Source of the DNA: Austwickia sp.
GTDB lineage: Bacteria > Actinomycetota > Actinomycetes > Actinomycetales > Dermatophilaceae
Direction: 5' to 3'
NCBI GenBank assembly: GCA_016711265.1
Contig: JADJTI010000001.1
Coordinates: 496,001 to 560,000 of the forward strand
Length of the DNA stretch: 64,000 bases
This document shows positions 34,043 to 42,706 of the stretch, in pieces. The first letter of the stretch is position 1; the number at the start of each line of letters is the position of its first letter. Both the position numbers and the translations under genes were made by a program. The notes beneath the pieces were generated by a model. That model was not told the DNA's origin. It made no database searches and was given only the letters and a program-made list of their open reading frames with translations.

Positions 34043-35460
34043 CAGCCGACGGCTCCTTCCATCTGCAGTTCGATGAGGCGGTTGAGCTCGAGCGCGTACT
34101 CCATCGGCAGTTCGCGCGCGATGGGCTCGACGAACCCGCGCACGATCATCGCCATCGCCTCGTCCTCGGCCATGCCGCGCGACATCAGGTAGAACAGCTG
34201 GTCGTCGCTGACCTTGCTGACCGTCGCTTCGTGACCCATCTGCACGTCGTCCTCACGAACGTCGACATAGGGGTAGGTGTCGGAGCGGGAGATCGTGTCG
34301 ACCAACAGCGCATCACACCGTACCGTCGACTTGCTGTTGGTGGCGCCTTCCATGACCTGGACCAAGCCGCGGTACGACGTCCGCCCACCACCGCGGGCCA
34401 CCGACTTGCTCACGATGGAGCTGGAGGTGTTGGGGGCGGCGTGCACCATCTTGGCGCCGGCGTCCTGGTGCTGGCCTTCCCCGGCAAACGCGATCGACAG
34501 GGTCTCACCCTTGGCGTGCTCACCGAGCAGGAACACCGCCGGGTACTTCATGGTCACCTTGGACCCGATGTTGCCGTCCACCCATTCCATGGTGGCGCCG
34601 GCCTCGCAGGTCGCCCGCTTGGTCACCAGGTTGTAGACGTTGTTCGACCAGTTCTGAATCGTCGTGTACCGGACCCGCGCGCCCTTCTTGACGATGATCT
34701 CGACGACCGCGCTGTGCAGGCTGTCGGACTTGTAGATGGGCGCCGTACAGCCCTCGACATAGTGCACGTAGCTGCCCTCGTCGGCGATGATCAGCGTCCG
34801 CTCGAACTGGCCCATGTTTTCGGTGTTGATCCGGAAGTAGGCCTGGAGCGGGATGTCCACGTGCACTCCCGGCGGTACGTAGATGAACGAACCCCCGGAC
34901 CACACGGCGGTGTTCAGCGCCGCGAACTTGTTGTCCCCGGGCGGGATCACGGACCCGAAGTACTGCTTGAAGATCTCCTCGTGCTCGCGCAGACCGGTAT
35001 CGGTGTCGACGAAGATGACGCCCTTCTCCTCCAGGTCCTCGCGGATCTGGTGGTAGACGACCTCGGATTCGTACTGCGCGGCCACTCCGGCGATGAGGCG
35101 TTGCTTCTCCGCCTCCGGAATGCCCAGCCGGTCGTACGTCGTCTTGATGTCCTCGGGGAGTTCGTCCCAGGTGGTGGCCTGCTTCTCCGTCGACTTCACG
35201 AAGTACTTGATGTTCTGGAAATCGATCCCGGACAGATCGCTGCCCCAACTCGGCATCGGCTTCTTACCGAACAACCCCAGGGAGCGCAGGCGGAGCTCAC
35301 GCATCCACTCGGGCTCGTTCTTACGGGCGGAGATGTCGAGGACAACCTCGTCGTTCAGGCCTCGACGCGCCGAGGAGCCGGCCACGTCGGTGTCGGCCCA
35401 GCCGTACTCGTAGCGGCCCAGGCCGCTCAGGCCCGGGTTGCGCTCTTCGACGTTGGTCAT
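34042..35460 (-). CDS. sufB: Fe-S cluster assembly scaffold protein SufB
   Basis: A 472-residue core scaffold subunit on which Suf builds clusters. Family segments include NEPEWMRELRLRSL (near 48), PPGVHVDIPLQAYFRIN, VEGCTAPIYK and RCDALLVD, ending with FYLMSRGMAEDEAMAMIVRG. The sequence is uninterrupted; the M. tuberculosis homologue contains an intein, this one does not. The start codon overlaps the sufR stop (ATGA) and has GAAAGGGA upstream. It is the first structural gene of the operon. Confidence 0.97.
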   Translation of the reverse strand: MTNVEERNPGLSGLGRYEYGWADTDVAGSSARRGLNDEVVLDISARKNEPEWMRELRLRSLGLFGKKPMPSWGSDLSGIDFQNIKYFVKSTEKQATTWDELPEDIKTTYDRLGIPEAEKQRLIAGVAAQYESEVVYHQIREDLEEKGVIFVDTDTGLREHEEIFKQYFGSVIPPGDNKFAALNTAVWSGGSFIYVPPGVHVDIPLQAYFRINTENMGQFERTLIIADEGSYVHYVEGCTAPIYKSDSLHSAVVEIIVKKGARVRYTTIQNWSNNVYNLVTKRATCEAGATMEWVDGNIGSKVTMKYPAVFLLGEHAKGETLSIAFAGEGQHQDAGAKMVHAAPNTSSSIVSKSVARGGGRTSYRGLVQVMEGATNSKSTVRCDALLVDTISRSDTYPYVDVREDDVQMGHEATVSKVSDDQLFYLMSRGMAEDEAMAMIVRGFVEPIARELPMEYALELNRLIELQMEGAVG

Positions 35461-36290
35461 GGCGTGGTCCCTTTCTCGGGGTCCTGCGGGTCCTCGGATG
35501 GAATGTGCGGGTGTGCTGGTGCCGACGGGGCGACCGCCGCCGGCTGCGGGATGAACGTAGTACATACATGGCCGCCGCCGGCCAGGGTCGACAGACGCTG
35601 CACGTGGACCCCGAGCAGCCGGGCGAAGGCCTCGGTCTCCAGCTCACAGAACTGGGGGAACTCGGCGGCCACCTGATGCATGGGGCAATGTCCTTGACAC
35701 AGTTGAACCCCCCGACCCTCAGGCGATCCTCCCGGGTCGGGTGCGGCCACCGGACGCGTGCTGGCCGCGTACCCGTCCTGGGCCAGCGCCGTGGCCAAGG
35801 CGTGCACCCGATCGCCCAGCGTCGGCCCGGCGCCCGCGACCGCAGCGGCGTACCGGCGTTCGGCGTCGGCCACCCGGTGTTGGGCGAACTCGGTCACCGC
35901 CTGGGGACCGGCCGTATGGGCCAGGTACCGCAGCGCGGCGGTGGCGACGTCGTCGTACTGACTGTTCATCCGCTGGTGGCCGGCGGCCGTCAACACATAG
36001 CCCCGGGCCGGCCGCCCCCTGCCACGGCTGGTGGGCATGTGCTCGCACGGGGCCACCACGGCCTGCTCCACGAGCACGTCCAGGTGTCGTCGCACCCCCG
36101 TGGTCGTCAGGCCCAGAGCCTTGGCGATGGCGGCCACGGTGATCGGGCCCTCCTGCGAGATCATCGTCAACACTCGGTCCCGGGTTCCGGCCTCGTGAAC
36201 CTGGTCGCGGGAATCGCCCCCGCTCGCGGGCTCGCCGGTGCCCGGTGGCGCGGACGCCACCGGGTCAGCCGTCGAACCCGCCATAAACAC
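35457..36290 (-). CDS. sufR: SufR-type Fe-S-sensing transcriptional repressor
   Basis: A 277-residue DNA-binding protein with a winged helix at the N-terminus (about residues 35-100: ITVAAIAKALGLTTTGVRRHLDVL) and a C-terminal cluster-binding region. The three cysteines in LCQGHCPMHQ...FPQFCELE (C198, C202, C215) match the SufR pattern, so it should repress its own operon when holding an Fe-S cluster. For the start I chose GTG 36290, seven bases after TAACAT. The in-frame ATG at 36299 overlaps that hexamer, and ATG 36284 is another option. The gene leads the Suf operon and overlaps sufB. Confidence 0.9.
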   Translation of the reverse strand: MFMAGSTADPVASAPPGTGEPASGGDSRDQVHEAGTRDRVLTMISQEGPITVAAIAKALGLTTTGVRRHLDVLVEQAVVAPCEHMPTSRGRGRPARGYVLTAAGHQRMNSQYDDVATAALRYLAHTAGPQAVTEFAQHRVADAERRYAAAVAGAGPTLGDRVHALATALAQDGYAASTRPVAAPDPGGSPEGRGVQLCQGHCPMHQVAAEFPQFCELETEAFARLLGVHVQRLSTLAGGGHVCTTFIPQPAAVAPSAPAHPHIPSEDPQDPEKGTTP

Positions 36291-36303
36291 AACACCCATG
36301 TTA
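36291..36303 (-). promoter_or_regulatory. Suf operon -10 element TAACAT overlapped by an AACA-N4-TGTT palindrome
   Basis: TAACAT is at 36303-36298 and is followed by seven bases before GTG 36290. AACATGGGTGTT overlaps the -10 and the initial transcribed bases, which is where a SufR operator would act. The arms are only four bases, so operator identity is an inference. Confidence 0.45.
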
Positions 36304-36396
36304 CTTAATTCGGGGGCCCGGCGCGAGGGCAGACCCTGCCACTCGGCGATCGTCCGAACCCGCCCTCATGCGCGGACGTCTGTTTCACTGGATGCC

Positions 36397-37128
36397 ATGC
36401 ACTCTCGGGGAATGTGCGCTCTGGCGATCGCCATCTCACTCGCGGTGGGATCGCCGCTCATCGCCTCGTCTCAAGGCACGAGCTCGGCCGGGACACCACG
36501 ACACCCGGCCGGACTGGTCACCCCACAGATCACCCCGCAGCAGCGGGTGCTCAGCGCGGGTCGGCCCGTGATCTTCACCGGCCGGGCAGCGCCGGGCTCG
36601 GTGGTGCGCATCTCGGCCGTCCGAGGCGGCACCTGGGTGTTTCTCACGCCCTCGGTGTTGGTCCCGGCCTCGGGACGGGTCCGGGTCTCCACGTTGCTGG
36701 GGGCCGGCCGACTTCATCTCGTGCGCGCCGACGTGGTCTCTGCCGACCGGTCGACACGACACGGTTTCGGTCCGTACGTCGTCACGGTCGACCGGCGTGG
36801 CGCACGGCCCACCCGGTACGTCGAGTACCCGCTGCGTACGCTGCTGACCTCCCCGGGGGTGTTCACGCCGGCCACCCTCCCCGCCACGGGCTGCATCGGA
36901 CTGCGGCTGTCCGTCACGGCGACCGACGCCGCTGCGGGCGCGATGGTGACGGTGCGCAACCCCTGGGTGGGCCGCGGCGGAAGCAGCCACGTCGCGCACG
37001 GTACGACGGGTGCGCTGGTCGGCCCGTTGAACGGTGGGCCCCTGCGGATCCAGGTCACCTCGGCCAGCACGTCAGCGCCGGCCACGGTTCGCCTGGCCGG
37101 CAGGCTCACCTGCCCCCGGGCGGGTTGA
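36397..37128 (+). CDS. Secreted protein of unknown function
   Basis: I do not recognise this 243-residue protein. It begins with a probable signal peptide (about 1-27; MCALAIAISLAVGSPLIASS). The rest is rich in beta-prone Val/Thr/Gly, in what look like two beta-sandwich modules (about 45-130 and 150-240). The first contains VLSAGRPVIFTGRAAPGS, like an Ig-type domain. Two cysteines (ATGCIG and RLTCPRAG) could form one disulfide in the second module. It is divergent from sufR with 106 bases between and precedes an ABC exporter. Starts at 36397 or 36412 are both possible; no SD or -10 is convincing. Confidence 0.72.
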   Translation: MHSRGMCALAIAISLAVGSPLIASSQGTSSAGTPRHPAGLVTPQITPQQRVLSAGRPVIFTGRAAPGSVVRISAVRGGTWVFLTPSVLVPASGRVRVSTLLGAGRLHLVRADVVSADRSTRHGFGPYVVTVDRRGARPTRYVEYPLRTLLTSPGVFTPATLPATGCIGLRLSVTATDAAAGAMVTVRNPWVGRGGSSHVAHGTTGALVGPLNGGPLRIQVTSASTSAPATVRLAGRLTCPRAG

Positions 37129-37182
37129 CCGCACGGCAGCCCGCCCGTCCCTCGGGGCACCACGAGCCAGGGGTCACGGGCA

Positions 37183-37188
37183 TAGACT
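37183..37188 (+). promoter_or_regulatory. -10 element TAGACT of a leaderless promoter (ABC exporter ATPase)
   Basis: TAGACT, six bases and then GTG at 37195. Confidence 0.65.
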
Positions 37189-37194
37189 CGCGAG

Positions 37195-37908
37195 GTGGCG
37201 GTCCTGGTGGCGGGGTTGAGCAAGAGCTACGGCCGTGTGCGGGCCGTGCACGACATGTCCTGGTCGGCGGCGTCCGGACAGATCACCACGGTGCTGGGGC
37301 CCAACGGCGCCGGCAAGACCACCACGATGGAGTGCCTGGAGGGCCTGCAGCGTCCCGATGCGGGCCGGGCCACCGTCCTGGGGGTCAACCCCTGGCGGGC
37401 GCCCGACCATCACCGGGCCCGCGTCGGGGTGATGCTGCAGGACGGCGGGCTGCCCAACCAGGCCACCCCCGCCCGAGCGCTACGTCATCTGGCCGCCCTG
37501 TACGCCGATCCCCTCCCGGTGGACGCCCTGGCCGAGCGCCTCGGCATCGACCGGTTCGCCTCGACCACGCTGCGCCGCCTCTCCGGCGGCCAGAAGCAAC
37601 GGGTCGCCCTGGCCGCCGCCGTCATCGGCCGCCCCGACGTCGTGTTCCTCGATGAGCCGACCGCCGGCCTGGACCCGCACGCCCGCCTCGAGGTGTGGGA
37701 TCTGATCCGGGAGCAACGGGATCGAGGTGCCGCCGTGGTGGTCACCACGCACTCGTTCGAGGAGGCGCAGAAGCTGGCCGACCACGTCGTCATCATCGCC
37801 GAGGGCACGGTCGTGGGCGACGGCTCCCTCGCGGACCTGACCCACCGCCACGGTGGCAGCCTCGACGAGGTGTACTTCACGCTCACCAGGGCTGAGGCCG
37901 GCCGATGA
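37195..37908 (+). CDS. ABC-2 type exporter, ATP-binding subunit
   Basis: A 237-residue ABC ATPase. Walker A is GPNGAGKTT (35-43), the signature is LSGGQKQRVALAAAV, Walker B is VVFLDEPTAGLD and the H-loop is VVTTHSFEEA. It is of the DRA/NodI-like class used by ABC-2 exporters. The stop overlaps the start of the permease gene (ATGA). The conserved grouping ABC ATPase-permease-ctaA next to sufR, as I recall also in M. tuberculosis (Rv1458c-Rv1456c), hints at a role in heme or oxidase assembly, but no substrate is known. Confidence 0.92.
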   Translation: MAVLVAGLSKSYGRVRAVHDMSWSAASGQITTVLGPNGAGKTTTMECLEGLQRPDAGRATVLGVNPWRAPDHHRARVGVMLQDGGLPNQATPARALRHLAALYADPLPVDALAERLGIDRFASTTLRRLSGGQKQRVALAAAVIGRPDVVFLDEPTAGLDPHARLEVWDLIREQRDRGAAVVVTTHSFEEAQKLADHVVIIAEGTVVGDGSLADLTHRHGGSLDEVYFTLTRAEAGR

Positions 37909-38651
37909 GCCGCCCTGCCCCCGCCGCCGACCGGATCCGCAGTCAGGCCCGCCTGGATACCGGCATCCTGCTGCGCAACGGCGAGCAACTCATCGTGTCC
38001 ATGATCCTGCCGGCGCTCGCGCTGATCGTCGCGGTCAAGGCTCCCTATCCCGATCTGGGACCCGGGGCTCGGGTCGACGTCGCCGCACCCGGGGTCCTGG
38101 CGCTGGCGGTGATCTCGACGGCCTTCACGGGTCAGGCGATCGCCACCGGCTTCGACCGCCGCTACGGCGTCCTGCGGCTGCTCGGGGTGACTCCCCTGGG
38201 TCGATCGGGCTTGCTGGCGGGCCGCATCGCCGCGGTCCTCCTGGTCGAGGCGGTGCAGTTCGCCGTGCTGGCCGGGCTGGGGTTGGCCCTGGGATGGCGC
38301 CCGCAGGTGGTCGGGCTGCTTCCGTTCGCCGTGTTCTGGTTGGTCGGCACGATCACGTTCGTGGCCTTCGCGTTGCTTCTGGCCGGAACGCTGCGGCCGG
38401 AGGCCACCCTGGCGGTGGCCAACTTGATCTGGGTGCTGCTGCTGGGTCTGGGGGGGGTGGTGCTGCCTGCCGCCCAGTTCGGCGCGCCGTGGTCCGCGAT
38501 GATCGCCGCCCTGCCGTCGGCCGCGCTTGCCGACGGTTTCCGCGCCGCGTTCAGCGGTCACGGCCTGCCCGTGGTGTCGTTGCTCGTGCTGGCCGCGTGG
38601 GGAGCCGTGTTCTCCCTGGGAACCGCACGATGGTTCCGCTGGTCGGAATGA
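37905..38651 (+). CDS. ABC-2 type exporter, permease subunit
   Basis: A 248-residue integral membrane protein with about six helices, starting at residues 27-43 (LIVSMILPALALIVAVK) and ending near residue 240. An amphipathic segment, GFDRRYGVLRLLGVTPLGRS, lies after helix 2, as in ABC-2 permeases. It is coupled to the ATPase gene by a four-base overlap, and ctaA follows 88 bases later from its own promoter. The substrate is unknown; a link to heme A/cytochrome oxidase is suggested only by conserved position. Confidence 0.88.
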   Translation: MSRPAPAADRIRSQARLDTGILLRNGEQLIVSMILPALALIVAVKAPYPDLGPGARVDVAAPGVLALAVISTAFTGQAIATGFDRRYGVLRLLGVTPLGRSGLLAGRIAAVLLVEAVQFAVLAGLGLALGWRPQVVGLLPFAVFWLVGTITFVAFALLLAGTLRPEATLAVANLIWVLLLGLGGVVLPAAQFGAPWSAMIAALPSAALADGFRAAFSGHGLPVVSLLVLAAWGAVFSLGTARWFRWSE

Positions 38652-38727
38652 ACGCCGAAGGCCACGACGTCAGGAACGCCACGTCGGAGGCTGCGGCGTC
38701 GACGCAGTCGGGGCCACCGCCGAAGGG

Positions 38728-38733
38728 TACCCT
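38728..38733 (+). promoter_or_regulatory. -10 element TACCCT of a leaderless promoter (ctaA)
   Basis: TACCCT, six bases and then GTG at 38740. Confidence 0.65.
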
Positions 38734-38739
38734 CATCGG

Positions 38740-39717
38740 GTGACCGTTCACCAGACCACGTCCCGCTCCCCCCTCGCCGCCGGCGCCGGTCGGCGCGGGC
38801 GCGACTGGCTGCGGGCGGCCCTGGTGGCCAACCTGATCCTTCAGATCGTGATCATCCTCACCGGCGGGCTGGTGCGGCTGACCGGGTCCGGCCTGGGCTG
38901 TCCCACCTGGCCGCAATGCGTCCCCGGGTCGTTCACCCCGGTGGCCCAGCAGGCCCAGGGGATCCACTCGGCGATCGAGTTCGGCAACCGGCTGATGACC
39001 TTCGTGCTGGCCGCCGTGGCGATCGCGCTCGTCGTCCTGGCACACCGCCAGGTGCCGCACCGTGGCCGGTTCGTGCGTCTCAGCTACGGGCCGATCCTCG
39101 GGATCGTCGCGCAAGCCGTCCTGGGCGGCATCATCGTGCTGGCCCACCTGGACCCCAAGACCGTGTCACCGCACTTCCTGCTCTCGTTGGTCCTGGTCTC
39201 CTACTCGACGTGGCTGGTACACCGGTACGACGTCGGCGACGGCCGCCGGGAACTGGCCGTGGCACCGGTGCTCTACCGGCTGACGCAGGCGACCGCCGTG
39301 GTGGCGGCCGTCGTGATGGTCCTGGGGACCGCCGTGACCGGATCAGGACCCCACTCCGGTGACGCCAACACGCCCGTGCGTTTCGGGTTCGACCCGCGGG
39401 CCACGAGTTGGCTGCACGCCGACGCGGTCATGCTCTTCGTCGGCCTCGTGGTCGCGGTGATGGTGGCCGCGCGCCTGGTCGACGTGCCGGCCCGCTTCCG
39501 GTACTGGTGGACCGTCACCTTCGCGGTCTGCCTCGCGCAGGGGCTGATCGGCTACACCCAGTTCTTCACGGGTCTGCCGGCGGCACTGGTCGCCGTACAC
39601 CTGGTGGGTTCGGCCTTGCTGACCGTCGCCGTGACGTACGGGGTGATGGCCGCCTCGGCTTGGGTGCCGGCCAAGCCCGGTGATGTCCGTATCGACCGAC
39701 CCACAGCTGCCCGGTGA
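38740..39717 (+). CDS. ctaA: Heme A synthase (COX15/CtaA)
   Basis: A 325-residue membrane enzyme that oxidises heme O to heme A for aa3-type oxidase. About eight helices are present in two four-helix halves. Candidate heme-ligand histidines occur in GIHSAIEFGNRL, SPHFLLSL, SWLHADAVML and AVHLVGSALL. The first external loop has the cysteine pair of CPTWPQC, a feature of the Bacillus-type enzyme. The GTG start follows a TACCCT -10 (leaderless). ctaB, which makes the heme O substrate, lies about 2 kb downstream on the opposite strand. Confidence 0.95.
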   Translation: MTVHQTTSRSPLAAGAGRRGRDWLRAALVANLILQIVIILTGGLVRLTGSGLGCPTWPQCVPGSFTPVAQQAQGIHSAIEFGNRLMTFVLAAVAIALVVLAHRQVPHRGRFVRLSYGPILGIVAQAVLGGIIVLAHLDPKTVSPHFLLSLVLVSYSTWLVHRYDVGDGRRELAVAPVLYRLTQATAVVAAVVMVLGTAVTGSGPHSGDANTPVRFGFDPRATSWLHADAVMLFVGLVVAVMVAARLVDVPARFRYWWTVTFAVCLAQGLIGYTQFFTGLPAALVAVHLVGSALLTVAVTYGVMAASAWVPAKPGDVRIDRPTAAR

Positions 39718-39731
39718 CGCCCCGGCGACCG

Positions 39732-39737
39732 TACCCT
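39732..39737 (+). promoter_or_regulatory. -10 element TACCCT of a leaderless promoter (succinate-semialdehyde dehydrogenase)
   Basis: TACCCT, seven bases and then ATG at 39745. Confidence 0.65.
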
Positions 39738-39744
39738 GGTAGAC

Positions 39745-41424
39745 ATGAGCACCGACGCCGCCATTGAGTCCCTGCAGGAGCCCGGAGCACCGCAGGACGT
39801 CCCGCTTGCCTGGGTTTATGCCCGCAAGGTGGCCAACCTGGTGCTACCACGCTCGGGGGACCGGACCCCCGGGGTCTCCAAGGCGTTGATCGCCGACCTG
39901 CTCCCGCTGGCGGTGTCCTCGCCGGGGGCCGAAAAGCTCCAGACGTTCTCGCCGTTCACCGGTGAGCTGCTGGCCGAGGTGCCGATGGCGACCGTCGAGG
40001 ACGTCGAGCACGCGATGGCGGCCGCCCGGCGCGCCCAGAAAGAATGGCGCGAGCGCTCGATCTCGGATCGCTCCAAGATCATCATGAAGCTGCACGACCT
40101 GGCTTTGACCCAGCAGGAAGAGATCCTCGACCTCATCCAGGTCGAGGGCGGCAAGGCCCGTGGTCATGCCTTCGAGGAGGTCGCCGACGTCGCCATCACC
40201 GCGCGGCACTTCGCTCGTCGCGCCAACGACTACCTGAACGTGACCCACCACAACGGTCTCTTGCCCATGCTCTTCAAGACCGAGGAGCACCTGCAGCCCA
40301 AGGGCGTCATCGGCATCATCTCGCCGTGGAACTACCCCTTGACGCTCGTGGTCACCGACGCCCTGGCGGCCCTGATGGCGGGCAACGCGGTGATCCTCAA
40401 GCCCGACTCCGAGACCCCGCTGATCGCGTTGTGGGGCGCCCGGCTATTCAAGCAGGCCGGCCTGCCCGATGGCCTGTTCCAGATCGTGGTCGGCCCGGGC
40501 CGGAGCATCGGCACCGCCCTCATCGAACGGGCCGACTACATCTGCTTCACCGGCTCCACGGCGACCGGACGCAAGATCGCGGAACAGTGCGGGTCGCGAC
40601 TCATCGGGTGTTCCCTGGAGCTGGGCGGCAAGAACGGGATGTACGTCGCCGACGACGTCCACGTCGATGTCGCCGCCGAGGGGGCGGTCCGAGCCTGCTT
40701 TGCCAACGCCGGTCAGCTCTGCGTGTCCATCGAGCGGATCGTCCTGCACGAGAAGATCGCCGACGAGTTCATCGACCTGCTGACCAAGCGGGTCCGCAGC
40801 CTGACCATCGGTTCGGCGCTGGACTACAGCACGAACATCGGCTGCCTGATCAACCAGAGCCAGCTCGACACCATCAGCCATCACGTGGACGACGCCGTCG
40901 CTCATGGCGCAAAGGTGCTGGTCGGCGGCAAGGCCCGGCCGGACTTGGGCCCGTACTTCTACGAACCCACCCTGCTCGAGGGCGTGACCCCGGACTGTAT
41001 CTGCTACGCCGAGGAGACCTTCGGCCCGGTGGTGGCCATCTACCGGGTCAGCAGCGACGAAGAGGCCATCGACTTCATCAACAACACCGACTACGGTCTC
41101 AACGCGAGCGTGTGGACCTCCGACGACGACCGGGGCCGGGCCATCGGGCGACGGATCCAGGCGGGCACGGTCAACATCAACGAGGGCTACGTCGCCGCCT
41201 GGGCCAGTGTCGGCTCCCCCATGGGTGGGATGAAGGACTCGGGCCTGGCGCGCCGCCACGGTAAGGACGGCATCCGCAAGTACTGCGAACCCCAAACCAT
41301 CGCCACCCACCTGTTCGCACACTCCAAGATGGGCTTGGGGATGCTCTACGAACTCCCGGACGGCGTCTGGACCAATGTGATGAGCAAGACGCTCCGCGCG
41401 TTGAAGGTTGCAGGCTTGAAGTAG
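39745..41424 (+). CDS. gabD2: Succinate-semialdehyde dehydrogenase, GabD2 type
   Basis: A 559-residue aldehyde dehydrogenase close to mycobacterial GabD2, which oxidises succinate semialdehyde to succinate with NADP+. PWN (194-196) and K219 (ILKPDSETP) bind the cofactor. E292 (LELGGK) is the general base and C326 (NAGQLCVSIERI) the nucleophile; NYG-type oxyanion residues occur in NNTDYGLNASVW. The first ~60 residues extend beyond the usual ALDH core, as in GabD2. It would close a GABA or alpha-ketoglutarate-decarboxylase bypass into the TCA cycle. A strong hairpin ends the transcript. Confidence 0.9.
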   Translation: MSTDAAIESLQEPGAPQDVPLAWVYARKVANLVLPRSGDRTPGVSKALIADLLPLAVSSPGAEKLQTFSPFTGELLAEVPMATVEDVEHAMAAARRAQKEWRERSISDRSKIIMKLHDLALTQQEEILDLIQVEGGKARGHAFEEVADVAITARHFARRANDYLNVTHHNGLLPMLFKTEEHLQPKGVIGIISPWNYPLTLVVTDALAALMAGNAVILKPDSETPLIALWGARLFKQAGLPDGLFQIVVGPGRSIGTALIERADYICFTGSTATGRKIAEQCGSRLIGCSLELGGKNGMYVADDVHVDVAAEGAVRACFANAGQLCVSIERIVLHEKIADEFIDLLTKRVRSLTIGSALDYSTNIGCLINQSQLDTISHHVDDAVAHGAKVLVGGKARPDLGPYFYEPTLLEGVTPDCICYAEETFGPVVAIYRVSSDEEAIDFINNTDYGLNASVWTSDDDRGRAIGRRIQAGTVNINEGYVAAWASVGSPMGGMKDSGLARRHGKDGIRKYCEPQTIATHLFAHSKMGLGMLYELPDGVWTNVMSKTLRALKVAGLK

Positions 41425-41434
41425 CACAAGGACA

Positions 41435-41461
41435 AACGGGGCCGGGTCATCCGGCCCCGTT
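41435..41461. terminator. Perfect hairpin between convergent gabD2 and ctaB
   Basis: AACGGGGCCGG and CCGGCCCCGTT form an 11-bp perfect stem with a GTCAT loop, 10 bases after the gabD2 stop. Being symmetric it can stop transcription from both sides. Confidence 0.85.
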
Positions 41462-41558
41462 CGCCGTATCCCGGATGTTCGGACGCCATCACGATGCAGA
41501 GCCGGCCACGTGGTGCTGTCGCGAAGGGGCCCGAGACCAGGCCTGTTCGCACGCGAGC

Positions 41559-42533
41559 TCAGAAGGCCAGCGGCAGCGACAGGTGCACCAGCGGGTCGAT
41601 GGCCACGGCAACGAACAGCAGCGTCAGATACGTGATCGACAGGTGGAACATCCGCATCGGCTTCAGAGAGGCCAGGGTCCGGTTCGCGGGATCCTTGGCA
41701 CGCTGCAGCAGCTTCCACCCCTCCGCCACGAACACGCCACCCCCGACCAGGGCGGTCACCAGGTAGATCCACCCCATCGGCGCCAGCGGCACCAGGGCCA
41801 GGCTGGTGGCGACGGTGGCGACGGCGTACAGGAGCACCTGACGGGCGACCTCGACGTCCGAGGCCACCACGGGCAGCATCGGCACCCCCGCCGCGGCGTA
41901 CTCGTCCTTGAACCGCATCGACAGCGGCCAATAGTGCGGCGGCGTCCAGAAGAAGACGACGAGGAAGAGCACGAACGCCGGCCACGCCAGCGAGTTGGTC
42001 ACCGCGCTCCATCCGATCAGCACCTGCATGCAGCCGGCGGCGCCGCCCCAGACGATGTTCTGCGGCGTACGACGCTTCAGCACGATGGTGTACAGCCACA
42101 CGTACATGACGATTGCCGCCAGGGACAGGGCGGCTGACAAGACGTTGACAAAGATGCCGAGGAGGGCGAGGGCGATCACTGCTTGGACGAACCCGAACGC
42201 CAGCGCGCGGCCGGGGCTGATGACCCCGGTCACCAGCGGCCGGTTCTCGGTTCGGTGCATCTTCCGGTCCATGTCCCGGTCGATGTAGCAGTTGAGCGTG
42301 TTCGCCGCCCCGGCCGACAGCGTGCCACCGATCAACGTGGCCAGGATCAGGCCCACCGGCGGCACGCCACGCTGCGCCAGGAACATCACCGGAAAGGTCG
42401 TGACCAGCAGGAGTTCGATGATCCTCGGCTTGACCAGCGACAGATAGTCACTCACCGTGGCTCGCGGTTCCCGCCCATCAGGTGCAGTCAACTCGACGAC
42501 CGGCAGGTCGCGGCGCGGCTGGATGGCAGTCAC
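41559..42533 (-). CDS. ctaB: Protoheme IX farnesyltransferase (heme O synthase)
   Basis: A 324-residue UbiA-family prenyltransferase that adds farnesyl to protoheme, giving heme O. Nine or so helices are seen. The Asp-rich prenyl-diphosphate motif is NCYIDRDMDRKMHRTENRP (near residue 82) and the second acidic region is SMRFKDEYAAAGVPMLP. I chose GTG 42533, which has GAAGGAC upstream at good spacing. The in-frame ATG at 42587 is unlikely because its AT belongs to the TAGAAT -10. It is divergent from tkt. Confidence 0.92.
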   Translation of the reverse strand: MTAIQPRRDLPVVELTAPDGREPRATVSDYLSLVKPRIIELLLVTTFPVMFLAQRGVPPVGLILATLIGGTLSAGAANTLNCYIDRDMDRKMHRTENRPLVTGVISPGRALAFGFVQAVIALALLGIFVNVLSAALSLAAIVMYVWLYTIVLKRRTPQNIVWGGAAGCMQVLIGWSAVTNSLAWPAFVLFLVVFFWTPPHYWPLSMRFKDEYAAAGVPMLPVVASDVEVARQVLLYAVATVATSLALVPLAPMGWIYLVTALVGGGVFVAEGWKLLQRAKDPANRTLASLKPMRMFHLSITYLTLLFVAVAIDPLVHLSLPLAF

Positions 42534-42585
42534 GGTGTCCTTCAGGGCAGGCGAACGCACCGACGCGTTCGCTCGATGTCCGGCC

Positions 42586-42591
42586 ATTCTA
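42586..42591 (-). promoter_or_regulatory. -10 element TAGAAT of the ctaB promoter
   Basis: On the minus strand TAGAAT would start transcription near 42579, giving a leader of about 46 nt with the SD GAAGGAC before GTG 42533. Confidence 0.5.
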
Positions 42592-42706
42592 AGCCGGAAC
42601 CCGCCCCCAGGCGCCCGCTGCGGCGAACCTGCTCACCGGTACCTGGCCGTCGGCACCCCCGTTGGGCAACACCTGGCATCCGATTCGCGCCGGCGGAGGG
42701 TCGGAC

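Noticed and set aside
34042..35460. Possible intein in sufB, as in M. tuberculosis
   Set aside because: The coding sequence is 472 residues and continuous through the usual insertion sites; no Hint-domain motifs are present.
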